Source of the DNA: Thiosocius sp963759055
GTDB lineage: Bacteria; Pseudomonadota; Gammaproteobacteria; Chromatiales; Chromatiaceae
Assembly (NCBI GenBank): GCA_963759055.1
Contig: CAVWYD010000031.1
Span: forward strand, 52,364-116,363
Direction: 5' to 3'
Length of the DNA stretch: 64,000 nt
The translations under genes were made by a program, and so were the position numbers. The notes beneath the pieces are model-generated. The model was not told where the DNA came from and ran no database searches. It saw nothing but the letters and a program-made list of their open reading frames with translations. Below are positions 42,158 through 51,116 of this stretch, one piece after another; position 1 is the first letter of the stretch; every line of letters begins with the position of its first letter.

Positions 42158-42782
42158 CGACAGGCTCAGCGTTATCCCAAATCAGGCGGGGGTCAAAGGT
42201 GTGTGCGGCAAGCATTGTCAGTACCACGACCGCGGCAAAGAACAGGGCCCCGAGGCCGGCCTCGACCTCGGCGACCCTCCCCAGGTGGACGAGTGCGACC
42301 AGTACGGTTACCACGAACACGTCAACCATGGACCAGCGTCCCACGAATTCGGTAAAGCGGTAAAGGCGCAGCCGGTCCAGTGGACGATATCGGGATCGCA
42401 ACTGCACCGAAACCAGCAGGTAGACCAGTATCGCAATCTTGGTCACCGGCACCAGCACACTGGCCACGAAGACGATGAGTGCGAGCGGCCACATGCCGAG
42501 CTGTACCAGGTATTCGGCACCACTCAGTATGGTGTCGGACCGGGTCCGGCCGAAGGATGTCACATGCATGATCGGCAAAAGATTGGCCGGCAGGTAGAGC
42601 ATGATCGCGGCAACCAGCCAGGCCCAGGTGCGAGACAGGCTGCGCGGTATGCGCGCATGCAGCGCAACACCACATCGGGGGCATCTCAGTTGCGACACAG
42701 ACGCCGGTCGCCGACTTACCAGGCCACAGCTGTGACATGACAGCAGTTCATGCGCCGATGCCGTATTCGCCCCGGCAATCAT
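42135..42782 (-). CDS. PqiA, second half (separate protein)
   Basis: A 215-residue membrane protein with a zinc-ribbon-like start (CHSCG ... CPRCG) and four predicted helices, matching one half of the PqiA fold (YLPANLLPIMHV, GRWSMVDVFVV). E. coli PqiA is one protein with two such halves; here each half is its own gene. The ATG at 42782 overlaps the upstream half's stop (ATGA). It probably pairs with the other half to feed PqiB. Confidence 0.85.
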   Translation of the reverse strand: MIAGANTASAHELLSCHSCGLVSRRPASVSQLRCPRCGVALHARIPRSLSRTWAWLVAAIMLYLPANLLPIMHVTSFGRTRSDTILSGAEYLVQLGMWPLALIVFVASVLVPVTKIAILVYLLVSVQLRSRYRPLDRLRLYRFTEFVGRWSMVDVFVVTVLVALVHLGRVAEVEAGLGALFFAAVVVLTMLAAHTFDPRLIWDNAEPVDVESNAR

Positions 42783-43393
42783 GCGACCCGGTCCCACAGA
42801 CGGTGCGGATGAACCTGGGTTGCGGCTGCCGCCAGCACGATGACCAGCAGGCCCAGTGCCCAGGCCGCCGGTCCGGGCTCAATGGTTGCCCGCTCGGCGA
42901 GCTTCACTCCGGCGACCAGCACGCCAAGCAGAAAGATCTCCAGCATGCTCCAGGGCAATACCGCCTGGACCAGGCGCAGCGCGGCCACCATGCCCGGTGG
43001 ACGTTGCCCGAGCGCCAGTGGCAGGTACAGATAGACCAGCAAACCGATATGCAGGGCCGGCGCCAGTATGGTGGTGAACAACACCACGCTGGCGAGCAGC
43101 GGCCGGTCCTGCGCGAACAGCTCCCGGATGCCGGCCAGCAGATAGGTCGCATCCCGCTGTCCCTGCAGTCCGAATTCAAGCAGAGGGAACGCGTTGCTGA
43201 GGATGAACAGGACCATCGCCGTGACGCCAAGCGCCAGAGGCACGACGATCACGTCGCGTCCCGAGTTATGCAGGACACAGCCGCAGCGCCGGCAGCACAC
43301 GCGCCCGTGACCGCTGTCCGGGGGCAGGCGCTGCAACAGGTCGCATTCCGGGCAGGCGAGCAGGTTGTGATGATGTGGGACGACCGTCGACAT
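42779..43393 (-). CDS. pqiA: PqiA, first half (separate protein)
   Basis: A 204-residue membrane protein with cysteine pairs CPEC and CRRCG at the N-terminus and four helices, again the PqiA half pattern (FILSNAFPLLEFGLQG, LPWSMLEIFLLGVLVAG). It is the first gene of the pqi operon. The ATG at 43393 is preferred over a slightly earlier start. The split is a genuine stop/start overlap rather than a frameshift, because each part is complete with its own metal motif. Confidence 0.85.
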   Translation of the reverse strand: MSTVVPHHHNLLACPECDLLQRLPPDSGHGRVCCRRCGCVLHNSGRDVIVVPLALGVTAMVLFILSNAFPLLEFGLQGQRDATYLLAGIRELFAQDRPLLASVVLFTTILAPALHIGLLVYLYLPLALGQRPPGMVAALRLVQAVLPWSMLEIFLLGVLVAGVKLAERATIEPGPAAWALGLLVIVLAAAATQVHPHRLWDRVA

Positions 43394-43461
43394 GACCAAC
43401 CGAGACTAGTTTTTCGTTTACGCCGTTACAGTTTGCCGGGGGGCGCAAAATCGCCCGGCGG

Positions 43462-44511
43462 TCAGGCGATATCAATCTGTTCCGAAAGATAGACATCCTG
43501 AATCGCGTTGAGCAGGGCTACGCCCTCCTCCATCGGCTTCTGAAACGCCTTGCGCCCGGAGATCAGACCCATGCCGCCGGCACGCTTGTTGATCACCGCC
43601 GTGCGCACCGCCTGGTGCATATCGTCCTGACCGGATGGCCCGCCCGAGTTGATCATGCCTATCCGCCCCATGTAGCAATTGGCCACCTGGTAGCGCACCA
43701 GGTCGATGGGGTGGTCCGTGGTCAGGTCCTCGTAGACCTTGGGATGGGTCTTGCCGAACCCGATCGCTTTGTAACCGCCGTTACAGGTGGCCTGCTTCTG
43801 CTTGACGATATCGGCCTCTATGGTCACTGCAAGGTGGTTCGCCTGTCCGGTCAGGTCCGCCGATTCGTGATAGTCCACGCCGTCCTTCTTGAACGCATTG
43901 TTGCGCAGGTAGGCCCAGAGTACGGTCACCATGCCGAGCTCGTGGGCGCGCTGGAAGGCCTCGCTGATCTCCATGATCTGACGCCGCGACTCAGGCGCAC
44001 CGAAATAGATGGTGGCACCCACTGCGACCGCCCCCATGTCGAAGGCCTGGTCGACGCTGGCGAACAGCGTCTGGTCGAACATATTCGGGTGACTCAGCAG
44101 CTCGTTATGATTGAGTTTCACCAGGAACGGGATCTTGTGCGCGTAACGCCGGCCCACGGAACCCAACACACCCAGCGTGGATGCGACCGCATTGCACCCG
44201 CCGGCCATGGCCAGCTGGATGATGTTTTCCGGGTCGAAATAGATCGGGTTGGGCGCAAAGGAGGCCCCCCCGGCATGTTCGACGCCCTGATCCACAGGCA
44301 GGATGGACAGATAGCCTGTGCCACCCAGGCGCCCGTGATCCATCAGGGTCTGCAGACCGCGCAGTACGCCGCCCTTGCGGTCGGACTGTGACATCACGCG
44401 GTCGACGAAGTCCGGACCCGGCAACTGGATGAGATCGCTTGAAATGGTGTTGCAATGGTGGTCGAGCAGGAATTCGGCCTCGTCGCCGAGCAGGCGCTGT
44501 ATATCGGTCAT
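43462..44511 (-). CDS. Class I fructose-bisphosphate aldolase (DhnA/FbaB type)
   Basis: A 349-residue TIM-barrel protein with the DhnA-type signatures (LSILPVDQGVEHAGGASFAPNP, VLWAYLRN, MINSGGPSGQDD). It interconverts fructose 1,6-bisphosphate with dihydroxyacetone phosphate and glyceraldehyde 3-phosphate by Schiff-base chemistry. It appears monocistronic: a REP-like palindrome lies upstream and pqiA follows about 70 bp downstream. Confidence 0.93.
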   Translation of the reverse strand: MTDIQRLLGDEAEFLLDHHCNTISSDLIQLPGPDFVDRVMSQSDRKGGVLRGLQTLMDHGRLGGTGYLSILPVDQGVEHAGGASFAPNPIYFDPENIIQLAMAGGCNAVASTLGVLGSVGRRYAHKIPFLVKLNHNELLSHPNMFDQTLFASVDQAFDMGAVAVGATIYFGAPESRRQIMEISEAFQRAHELGMVTVLWAYLRNNAFKKDGVDYHESADLTGQANHLAVTIEADIVKQKQATCNGGYKAIGFGKTHPKVYEDLTTDHPIDLVRYQVANCYMGRIGMINSGGPSGQDDMHQAVRTAVINKRAGGMGLISGRKAFQKPMEEGVALLNAIQDVYLSEQIDIA

Positions 44512-44606
44512 CTGTCTCTCCCAATAAAGAAATTTTCCACAAAGATAGGTCGCCGATCATGACCAGCTGATGAAAACGGCGGGGCGACATAAAGAAATTC
44601 CCCCGG

Positions 44607-44624
44607 GGCCGGCGAATGCCGGCC
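44607..44624. repeat. REP-like palindrome
   Basis: GGCCGGC-GAAT-GCCGGCC is a perfect 7-bp stem with a four-base loop, placed between aldolase and CopD-like genes. It has no T run, so an intergenic REP-type repeat is more likely than a terminator. Confidence 0.6.
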
Positions 44625-44730
44625 TAGCATGACAGCAAGGTCCATGAATTCAGGCACCTGAAGCAAACAGCAGTAAGGTCGCAGAAATGCCGCGACATAA
44701 ATAGGGGCTCGGACGAAACGACGACCCTAC

Positions 44731-45195
44731 TCATCCGACCATGTAACGTCCACCCGCAGCCACCGCGATGGTCACCATCCCGATGGTGGTGTTGATTCCT
44801 ACGAGGACCCGGATCTGCGCCAGGCTCTTGGCGCCCGCCGGCCAGTCCTCGGCTGCCACCGCCCGCTTCAGACGCGCGAAAGCCGCGAAATAGACGTGAA
44901 AGAAAATCAGCATCATCAGGATGCCCAACCCCAGCATCGCATGCACATACAGGCCGACAGCGCCCATGCCGCCGAAGACCGCAAAGATCATCCAGAACCC
45001 CGTCGCCAGTATCACGACGATGCAGGACCAGACCCAGGGGAAAAAGTTGCTGAAGACACCCGCCCACAGCGTGAGACGCGCCGGCGGCTCGAGCTGGCCG
45101 GCCGCAACGGGCCGAAGAATCATATAGGCGAAGAACATACCGCCAACCCAGATCACCACCGCAATCACGTGCAGCAATACTGCAGAACCCATCAT
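44731..45195 (-). CDS. CopD-like membrane protein
   Basis: A 154-residue protein with four helices and conserved histidines in the first and third (LLHVIAVVIWVGGMFF, HAMLGLGILMMLIFFHVYF). This is the CopD/small b-type-cytochrome-like fold; it may bind copper or haem. It stands alone on the minus strand, divergent from the CoA-binding gene. Confidence 0.8.
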   Translation of the reverse strand: MMGSAVLLHVIAVVIWVGGMFFAYMILRPVAAGQLEPPARLTLWAGVFSNFFPWVWSCIVVILATGFWMIFAVFGGMGAVGLYVHAMLGLGILMMLIFFHVYFAAFARLKRAVAAEDWPAGAKSLAQIRVLVGINTTIGMVTIAVAAGGRYMVG

Positions 45196-45339
45196 CGAAA
45201 CGCTCCGGTATACGACCCAATGCCTAGTATTCTACGGCTTGAACGGGCGATGTAACCCATTTATCTCATCCGGGATAGCATTCCCCGCATTCACCCTGGG
45301 CGGTTTATCATCCGGGACAAACCACAACAGGTTATCCGC

Positions 45340-45714
45340 ATGACTAACAGCCACCACCATGTTGCCGTCCTGGGTGCCAGCCCCAAACCCGCGCGCTATG
45401 CGAACCAGTGCATTCGGCTGCTGCAGCATCACGGCTACACCATCACCCCGGTGCATCCACGCTTTGCCCTGATCGAGGAACTCCCGGTCTCTCACAGCCT
45501 GGCGGCTGTCAGCGACCCGGTCGACACGCTCACCCTGTACGTCGGTCCCAAACTGCTCGAGCCCCAGGCCGAAGATATCGTCCGTCTCAGGCCCGGCCGG
45601 GTGATCTTCAATCCCGGCACCGAAAGTGCCGCGGTGCAGGAACGGCTGACCCAGGCAGGCATCGAATGGTTCGAGGCCTGCACCTTGGTCATGCTCAAGA
45701 CCGACCAGTTCTGA
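45340..45714 (+). CDS. CoA-binding-domain protein (YccU-like)
   Basis: A 124-residue Rossmann-fold protein with the CoA-binding pattern (VAVLGASPKPARYANQ, VHPRF, LTLYVGPKLLEP, VIFNPGTES). Short stand-alone forms are widespread; the physiological role is not established. It heads a group of three co-directional genes ending in greB. Confidence 0.87.
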   Translation: MTNSHHHVAVLGASPKPARYANQCIRLLQHHGYTITPVHPRFALIEELPVSHSLAAVSDPVDTLTLYVGPKLLEPQAEDIVRLRPGRVIFNPGTESAAVQERLTQAGIEWFEACTLVMLKTDQF

Positions 45715-45752
45715 GCCCGCCGATCGGCATGCATAGCTGGGATCGGCGCTAA

Positions 45753-45926
45753 ATGTTTCTCGGAATGGCATTGATGCTCGGGGCCCTGCTCTGGGCCCGC
45801 GACATCCGCCGCAGGCCACACGAGGGGCAGCCAAACCTGCGTGGACCTTGGATCATGGGAGTCGTCGGGGCTGGCGTATTCCTTTTCTACCTCTGGCTGG
45901 TGACCCACGGGCTGTTCCAGGCATGA
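45753..45926 (+). CDS. Small two-helix membrane protein upstream of greB
   Basis: A 57-residue protein starting MFLGMALMLGALLWARDI, with hydrophobic segments at residues 1-15 and 34-53. Its TGA overlaps the greB ATG (ATGA at 45923-45926), which supports real translation and coupling. No known family. Confidence 0.65.
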   Translation: MFLGMALMLGALLWARDIRRRPHEGQPNLRGPWIMGVVGAGVFLFYLWLVTHGLFQA

Positions 45927-46426
45927 CCCGCCACCGCCCGCCGGCGCCGCCAAAGTCGCCCTACATCACGCGCGCCGGATGGGAGGCCCTGAACGGCGAG
46001 CAGGAGGCCTTGTGGAAGCGACGGCGCCAGGTGGTGGTGCACCTGAGCGCGGCAGCGGCTGAAGGTGACCGTTCCGAAAACGCCGAATACATCTATCGCA
46101 AGAAACAACTGCGTGAGATGGACCGGCGGATTCGCTATCTGCAGAAACGCCTGCCGGCACTCAAGGTCGTGGACGATCTGCCCAAGGGTACCGATCAGGT
46201 ATTCTTCGGCGCCTGGATCACACTGACGAATGAGGCCGGCGAAGAGAGCCTCTACCGCATCGTCGGCGCCGACGAATTCGATCCCAAACGCAACTGGATC
46301 AGCGTCGATTCACCCATGGCACGGGCCCTGCTCAAACGCAGAGTGGACGATGAAATCACGGTTACCACACCCGGCGGCCGGGTCAATCTGGTGATCCTTG
46401 AGGTCAGCTATACCGAACAGGGGTGA
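45923..46426 (+). CDS. greB: Transcript cleavage factor GreB
   Basis: GreB rescues backtracked RNA polymerase. The 167-residue protein has the N-terminal coiled coil with the acidic tip (EGDRSENAEYIYRKKQLREMDRRIRYL) and the C-terminal FKBP-like domain (SPMARALLKRRVDDEITV). The YIYRKKQLRE form distinguishes GreB from GreA. The ATG at 45923 overlaps the preceding small gene's stop. Confidence 0.93.
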   Translation: MTRHRPPAPPKSPYITRAGWEALNGEQEALWKRRRQVVVHLSAAAAEGDRSENAEYIYRKKQLREMDRRIRYLQKRLPALKVVDDLPKGTDQVFFGAWITLTNEAGEESLYRIVGADEFDPKRNWISVDSPMARALLKRRVDDEITVTTPGGRVNLVILEVSYTEQG

Positions 46427-46462
46427 ACGCAAAGAGGCAATCGTTTCTGGATACAAGGGCGG

Positions 46463-46500
46463 GTTACACCCGCCAGGAACGTCGGCCCAAGGCCGACCTA
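46463..46500. repeat. REP-like double palindrome
   Basis: Two adjacent palindromes, GGCGGGTTACACCCGCC (46463-46479) and GTCGGCCCAAGGCCGAC (about 46484-46500), lie between convergent greB and the small membrane gene. This paired form resembles gammaproteobacterial REP elements. Confidence 0.65.
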
Positions 46501-46530
46501 CGACAGAAAAATGCAATCGCGGATTAAACG

Positions 46531-46761
46531 TCAGATCTTCCCCAGCGCGGCCGCGATCAGATAGGCAACGCTGAAGACCACCAGACCGATGCTCCACACC
46601 TGAAGCCAGAGCACCCGGCCGGCACGCCCCAACCACCACAAGGCGATCCCGATGATCAGCGCCAGCGCAACGGTGAAATTGAGCATGAAATGCAGACCAT
46701 CGCTCTGTGAGTAGATCTGCATCTCGCTGACCGGCACACCCTCGGTCGCCTCGTACCGCAT
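46531..46761 (-). CDS. Small two-helix membrane protein
   Basis: A 76-residue protein with two membrane helices (about 24-44 and 52-72). Its ATG at 46761 overlaps the stop of the large ThDP enzyme (TGATG), so it is translationally coupled to it. No known family. It may anchor or accompany that enzyme at the membrane. Confidence 0.7.
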   Translation of the reverse strand: MRYEATEGVPVSEMQIYSQSDGLHFMLNFTVALALIIGIALWWLGRAGRVLWLQVWSIGLVVFSVAYLIAAALGKI

Positions 46762-49001
46762 CAGATCAGTTCCACATCTGCCATTATCTCGACCAGGGCC
46801 GGGCCCTCGTAGGCGAAGGCGCGTTTCAGCGCCGTCGACAGTTCCTCGATAGTATTCACCCGGATACCCAGGCCGCCACAGCTCTTGGCATAGGCCGAGA
46901 AGTCCGGATTGCGCAGCGATGTCTGCCAGACGGGCCAGTGACCGGCCCGCTGCTCCTTGCTGATCTTGCCAAGTTCTCCGTTGTTCAGCAGCACATGGGT
47001 GATGTTCATGCCATACCGGACAGCCGTGGTGAATTCGCCCATGTACTGACCAAAACCGCCGTCGCCGCTGATCGAGATCACCTGACAGGCGCGGTACTTC
47101 GCATGTACCTGGGTTGCCGCCCAGGCACCCATCGCGGCCGGAAAAGCAAACCCGATCGAGCCCAGGTAACCCGACATCAGGATGCGCTGACCGCGACATT
47201 CGAAATAGCGCCCGAAGGAATAGGTGTTGTTTCCAACATCGACCGCCATTATCGCGTCGGCGGGGGCCAGCCCAGAAAGGACATCAAACACACTCGCCGA
47301 GTTCATGCCCTTTTCACGATTGCGCTCACGTCTTGACGCCTTCTCATCACGCCAGATCCGCCAGCGTTCGGCCAGCTCGGGCCGCTGGTCGAGCGATCCG
47401 GTGTCCTCAGGCAATGCGCGCCACAACCACTCGGCGGTCAATCCAATCTCACCGAGCACGGGCAGCTCCACCGCATGAAACTTGCCCAGGGTCATGGCAT
47501 CGAAATCGACCTGGATAATCGGTTTCTTTGCCGTGATGCCGGTGTGATTGGAGAAACTGGCGCCGAACACCAGCAACAGGTCACTCCCGTTCATGCACCA
47601 GCTGGCCACCGGCGTCCCGCTGCGCCCGAGCACACCGGCCGCGAGCGGATCATCGTCCGCGATCTGGCCCTTGGCCTTGAAAGTCGTCAGCACGGGCGCC
47701 TTCAGCTTCTCGGCCAGTTGCTTTATGTATTCCATCCGCCCGAGCGCACCATAGCCGACGATGATCACCGGGCGCCTGGCCTCCTTCAGCTTTTCCAGGG
47801 CCGCCGCCAGGGTATCGGTCGCCGGCAGCATCGCGCGGTCGCCCAGGCGGCCGTCGGGTCCGCCGGCCTGCTCTGAATCGCCGGCGGGCAGTGTCTGGAC
47901 CTCGTCGGGGAATATCAGGTGTGCGACGTCACGCTCGACGATGGCGTTCTTGCATGCCAGGTTCATGAGTTCCACGGCGAGCGAATCACGCAATACGGTC
48001 TGGCTGAACCGTGCCACCGGGGCAAAGGCCGAGGCCAGGTCTATCTCCTGAAAGGCGCCGGGCCCGAGCACCTGGGTGTTGACCTGCCCGGTCAGCGCCA
48101 GAATCGGCGCACGGTCGACCTTGGCATCCCAGAGCCCGGTCAGCATATTGGTTGCCCCGGGTCCGGCGATACTCAGGCAGGCGGCTGGCTTGCCGGTCAG
48201 CTTGGCATAGCCGGACGCGGCGAAAGAGGCTGCGCCCTCGTGTCTGATCCCGATGTACTGCAGGCGGCCCGCCTCTTCCTGCAGGCGCAATGCGTCGGCC
48301 AGCCCCAGGTTGGAGTGACCGACCATCCCGAACACGTGGGTGATGCCCCAGTTGACCATGGTCTCGGCCATGCGGTCACTGACCGTCGGCGTATGTACCG
48401 AGGACTCCTGGACAGCGACATAGATACCGTCGTCACGCAGTTCGACCGGGTAGGTCGTGACCCCGTCCTCGTGCGAGCCGGGTGACTTCCCGGTCAACGG
48501 ATCGAAATCCCAGCCATGCCAGGGACAGCGCAGCCAGCAGTCCTTTTCACCCTGGTTGCATTCGATGCTGCCCTCGCCCAGCGGGCCGCCCTGATGCGGA
48601 CAGGCATTGTCGAGTGCACCTGTCTGACCGCGGTGGCGGGTCAGCGCGATGCTCTGGCTGCCGGCCTGAACCGCACGTACCTCGCCCTCCTGCAAATCAC
48701 CGCGTTCGGCCACCTTGTACCACACCCGCTGCAGGCCATCCTGCGCATCCAGCTGTTCCTGCGTGATCTGCTTGTGCGAGCCATCACACAGTGGCGGACT
48801 GCCCGTCTGTTTGCATGCGCAGAGGTAATAAGTGTCGTCTTTCTCGGCCGTAAACTTCATCGGCGTGAAATCACTGCCCTTGTGCGAACCGTCGCAGAAG
48901 GGCTGGTTATCGGAACGGCCGCAGGTACACCACCAGACGGTCTCGCCACCCTTGAGCTCCACTGCTTTCGGCTTGGTATCCGCGATGTAAGGCTTGGACA
49001 T
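46761..49001 (-). CDS. CDGSH / Rieske / ThDP-dependent enzyme, three-part protein
   Basis: A 746-residue protein made of three parts. Two CDGSH-type 2Fe-2S motifs (Cys25/27/36 with His40, and Cys61/63/72 with His76) come first. A Rieske ferredoxin-like domain follows (Cys134, His136, Cys159, His162 in CPHQGG and CPWHGW). A full thiamine-diphosphate enzyme of the acetolactate synthase/pyruvate oxidase type fills residues 206-746, with the catalytic Glu in IRHEGAASFAASGYAK and GDGGFGQ ... NN (646-674) for ThDP/Mg binding. The start at 49001 has a GGAGGAA site. As written it reads in frame with the upstream MGMT gene, but that is a frameshift effect. Substrate unknown; a decarboxylase feeding electrons to Fe-S centres is plausible. 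Confidence 0.88.
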   Translation of the reverse strand: MSKPYIADTKPKAVELKGGETVWWCTCGRSDNQPFCDGSHKGSDFTPMKFTAEKDDTYYLCACKQTGSPPLCDGSHKQITQEQLDAQDGLQRVWYKVAERGDLQEGEVRAVQAGSQSIALTRHRGQTGALDNACPHQGGPLGEGSIECNQGEKDCWLRCPWHGWDFDPLTGKSPGSHEDGVTTYPVELRDDGIYVAVQESSVHTPTVSDRMAETMVNWGITHVFGMVGHSNLGLADALRLQEEAGRLQYIGIRHEGAASFAASGYAKLTGKPAACLSIAGPGATNMLTGLWDAKVDRAPILALTGQVNTQVLGPGAFQEIDLASAFAPVARFSQTVLRDSLAVELMNLACKNAIVERDVAHLIFPDEVQTLPAGDSEQAGGPDGRLGDRAMLPATDTLAAALEKLKEARRPVIIVGYGALGRMEYIKQLAEKLKAPVLTTFKAKGQIADDDPLAAGVLGRSGTPVASWCMNGSDLLLVFGASFSNHTGITAKKPIIQVDFDAMTLGKFHAVELPVLGEIGLTAEWLWRALPEDTGSLDQRPELAERWRIWRDEKASRRERNREKGMNSASVFDVLSGLAPADAIMAVDVGNNTYSFGRYFECRGQRILMSGYLGSIGFAFPAAMGAWAATQVHAKYRACQVISISGDGGFGQYMGEFTTAVRYGMNITHVLLNNGELGKISKEQRAGHWPVWQTSLRNPDFSAYAKSCGGLGIRVNTIEELSTALKRAFAYEGPALVEIMADVELI

Positions 49002-49054
49002 GAGATTCCTCCGGATGGCTTTTCTGCTTCTTTTTCTCTGCCGCCACAATACGT

Positions 49055-49925
49055 CTAGTCGGTGGTGCATCCGCCTCCAGCCACTCTCCGCTGTTTCGGT
49101 CCCCCAATGATAGACACCAAATTCGCCCGAACCCCGCAAAATGCGATGACAGGGGATCAGATAGGCGACACGGTTGCGCGCGACAGCGCTGCCCACCGCG
49201 CGGGCAGCACTCGGCCGGCCCAACAGTCCGGCCAGCTGCCCGTAACTGAGCAGCCCCGCGAACGGGACCTGCAGCAGGGCTCGCCACACCTGGATCTGGA
49301 AATTTGTCCCACTGACCCATAGCGACAATCGCGCACCGTCCTCGGGCTGCGGCGTAAAGACACGGGTCAGCAATGCCGCGCTTCCGGTTGCATCCTCTTC
49401 CAGGCAGGCCTCAGGCCAGGACTGGCGCAGTGCCGCTGCCGCAAGCTCCTTTTCCCGCGGATCGACAAAAGACATATGGCAGATGCCGCGTGCTGTCGAG
49501 GCAATCAGCGCGTGTCCAAAGGGCGTCTCTGCGATACCGTAACGGATGACCATCCCGGCCGCAGCGCGCCTGAACTCGCCCGGCGACATGGCCTCCATGT
49601 TCACAAACAGGTCGTGCAGGCGGCCGGGGCCCGAAAGTCCGGCATCGAGTGAAAGTGCCAACAGATCGGCCGTCTGTGCCATCTGCTGCTTGGCATGTTC
49701 AACCGTCAAAAACTGCACGAAACGTTTGGGGCTGATCCCGGCCCATCGGGTGAACAGGCGCTGGGCATGAGATTCGCTCAGGTGGATATGGGCGGCGAGA
49801 TCGCTTAGTTCCGGCTGCTCGGCGTGGTGGGCCCGCAGAAAGGCGATCGCCTGCTCTATCCGGGTGTAGTTTTCCTCGGCGTCGGACTTCGCTGACACGG
49901 TGGTAGCGGTGTTATTACTGGTCAT
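49055..49925 (-). CDS. AraC-type / O6-alkylguanine-DNA methyltransferase (Ada-like), frameshifted at its end
   Basis: The N-terminus is an AraC helix-turn-helix (about residues 20-120; LSDLAAHIHLSESHAQRLF). The rest is an O6-alkylguanine-DNA methyltransferase with active-site Cys259 in LIPCHRILRG. The Ada zinc domain with its methyl-accepting cysteine is absent, so this is the shorter AraC-MGMT type. The frame leaves the family after YHWG at the C run 49101-49105; removing one base gives a short tail and a stop at 49055. Without that correction it reads into the downstream CDGSH gene. Confidence 0.87.
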
Positions 49926-50064
49926 GGCCTGACTTTAGCCAACCGACGCGGGGGCGCCACCCGATTCTTGCAGTGGCTTTTTCAACAGCCGCAAAAAGCA
50001 ACAGCCCCCGGCACAGGGGGCTGCGAGGTTCAAGTGGCGGCGCGCAGCCGCGACTCTGCCTGGG

Positions 50065-50304
50065 TCAGGCGCACTCTGCGTCGAGCGCCGCCTGATACTC
50101 TTCCTTGCTGAGAGAGCCGTTACCGTCGGTGTCGTTGTTGCCGAAATCAAACTCCAGACCGGCGGCTTTGTGTTCGGCCGCATCCACGGCGCCATCACCG
50201 TTTTTGTCGGCGACCTCGAACTTGGGTGGCTCGCCAGCTGCAAAAACAACGCTGGAGGCCAGGAGAGCGGCTGCGGCCGCCACGATCAGTTGCGTTTTGT
50301 TCAT
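50065..50304 (-). CDS. Exported EF-hand protein
   Basis: A 79-residue protein with a signal peptide (residues 1-22) and two EF-hand loops, DKNGDGAVDAAE and DTDGNGSLSKEE, in the calcium-binding spacing. The ATG at 50304 has AAGGA eight bases upstream; longer starts (50313, 50349) put the Shine-Dalgarno sequence inside the gene. Probably a periplasmic calcium-binding protein. Confidence 0.83.
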   Translation of the reverse strand: MNKTQLIVAAAAALLASSVVFAAGEPPKFEVADKNGDGAVDAAEHKAAGLEFDFGNNDTDGNGSLSKEEYQAALDAECA

Positions 50305-50639
50305 GGAATTCATCCTTATCTCGTATAAGTCAGGTCGCTCGGCAGCCACCGTTGCAGTCTGGGCTGAAATCGCGTTGGACGCGTAATTTAGGCTAAATTG
50401 GCGTCACAAGTCGAGTATTCAGGCCATAATCCAAGCAATTCGCCGCGGATTAGTTAACCTCGATCAATAATTGCAGGCGCAAACCACGACAAGCCAGGCC
50501 ATAAAAAAGACACTTTATGCGGGGTTAAAGTTCCGAACAGCACAGCAGATACTCTTTCAACACTAGGCTGTTGTCTTTGACGTTGCGCGGTACGGCAATA
50601 GCTTACAACAAGGGCAACGATCGACCTCTCGAGGTGCCG

Positions 50640-51056
50640 ATGATGCCGCAGGCATCGAACACAAAACTGGTCCGACAACTCTACCTGGCACTGGGGTGGA
50701 TTTGTGCGCTCCTCGGCCTGATCGGCGCCTTTCTGCCCCTGATGCCGACAACCGTGTTTTTGCTGATCGCCGCCTGGGCCTTTTCCCGATCCTCGGAACG
50801 CTGGCATCGGTGGCTACGGGAACACGCGCGTTTTGGCGAGACCATCCGCGCGTGGGAGGAGCACCATGCGATGCCGCGTCGGGCGAAGCGCATCGCCTTT
50901 GCCGCACTTGCCGCCTCGTACGCCTTCACGGCCTTCATGTTTGGGCCCTTCTCCTGGGCAGCGATCATCGGCGGCATCTGCATCGCAGCCGTTGCGCTCT
51001 ACATCGCGCACATCCCGGTTTTGGGCAAAACGGTGACACAGGCCGCCCGCCCTTGA
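50640..51056 (+). CDS. DUF454 (YbaN-like) membrane protein
   Basis: A 138-residue protein with three or four hydrophobic helices and the family signature (LALGWICALLGLIGAFLPLMPTTVFLLIAAWAF, then SRSSERWHRWLREH). YbaN-like proteins have no established function. The ATG at 50640 follows CGAGG; the open frame begins earlier at 50571. htpX follows 60 bp downstream. Confidence 0.83.
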   Translation: MMPQASNTKLVRQLYLALGWICALLGLIGAFLPLMPTTVFLLIAAWAFSRSSERWHRWLREHARFGETIRAWEEHHAMPRRAKRIAFAALAASYAFTAFMFGPFSWAAIIGGICIAAVALYIAHIPVLGKTVTQAARP

Positions 51057-51116
51057 TTTTCGGCGCTGCCGGCCGCACATTGCTCGGCATTCGAATCACC
51101 CCTGGAGAACGCCGAT

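Noticed and set aside
41081..42355. A 424-codon open frame antisense to pqiB
   Set aside because: Composition is typical of a shadow frame and pqiB is certain.
46761..49925. A 1054-residue fusion of AraC/MGMT with CDGSH-Rieske-ThDP
   Set aside because: The junction sits at a five-C run; removing one base ends the MGMT at 49055, and the CDGSH part has its own ribosome site and ATG at 49001.
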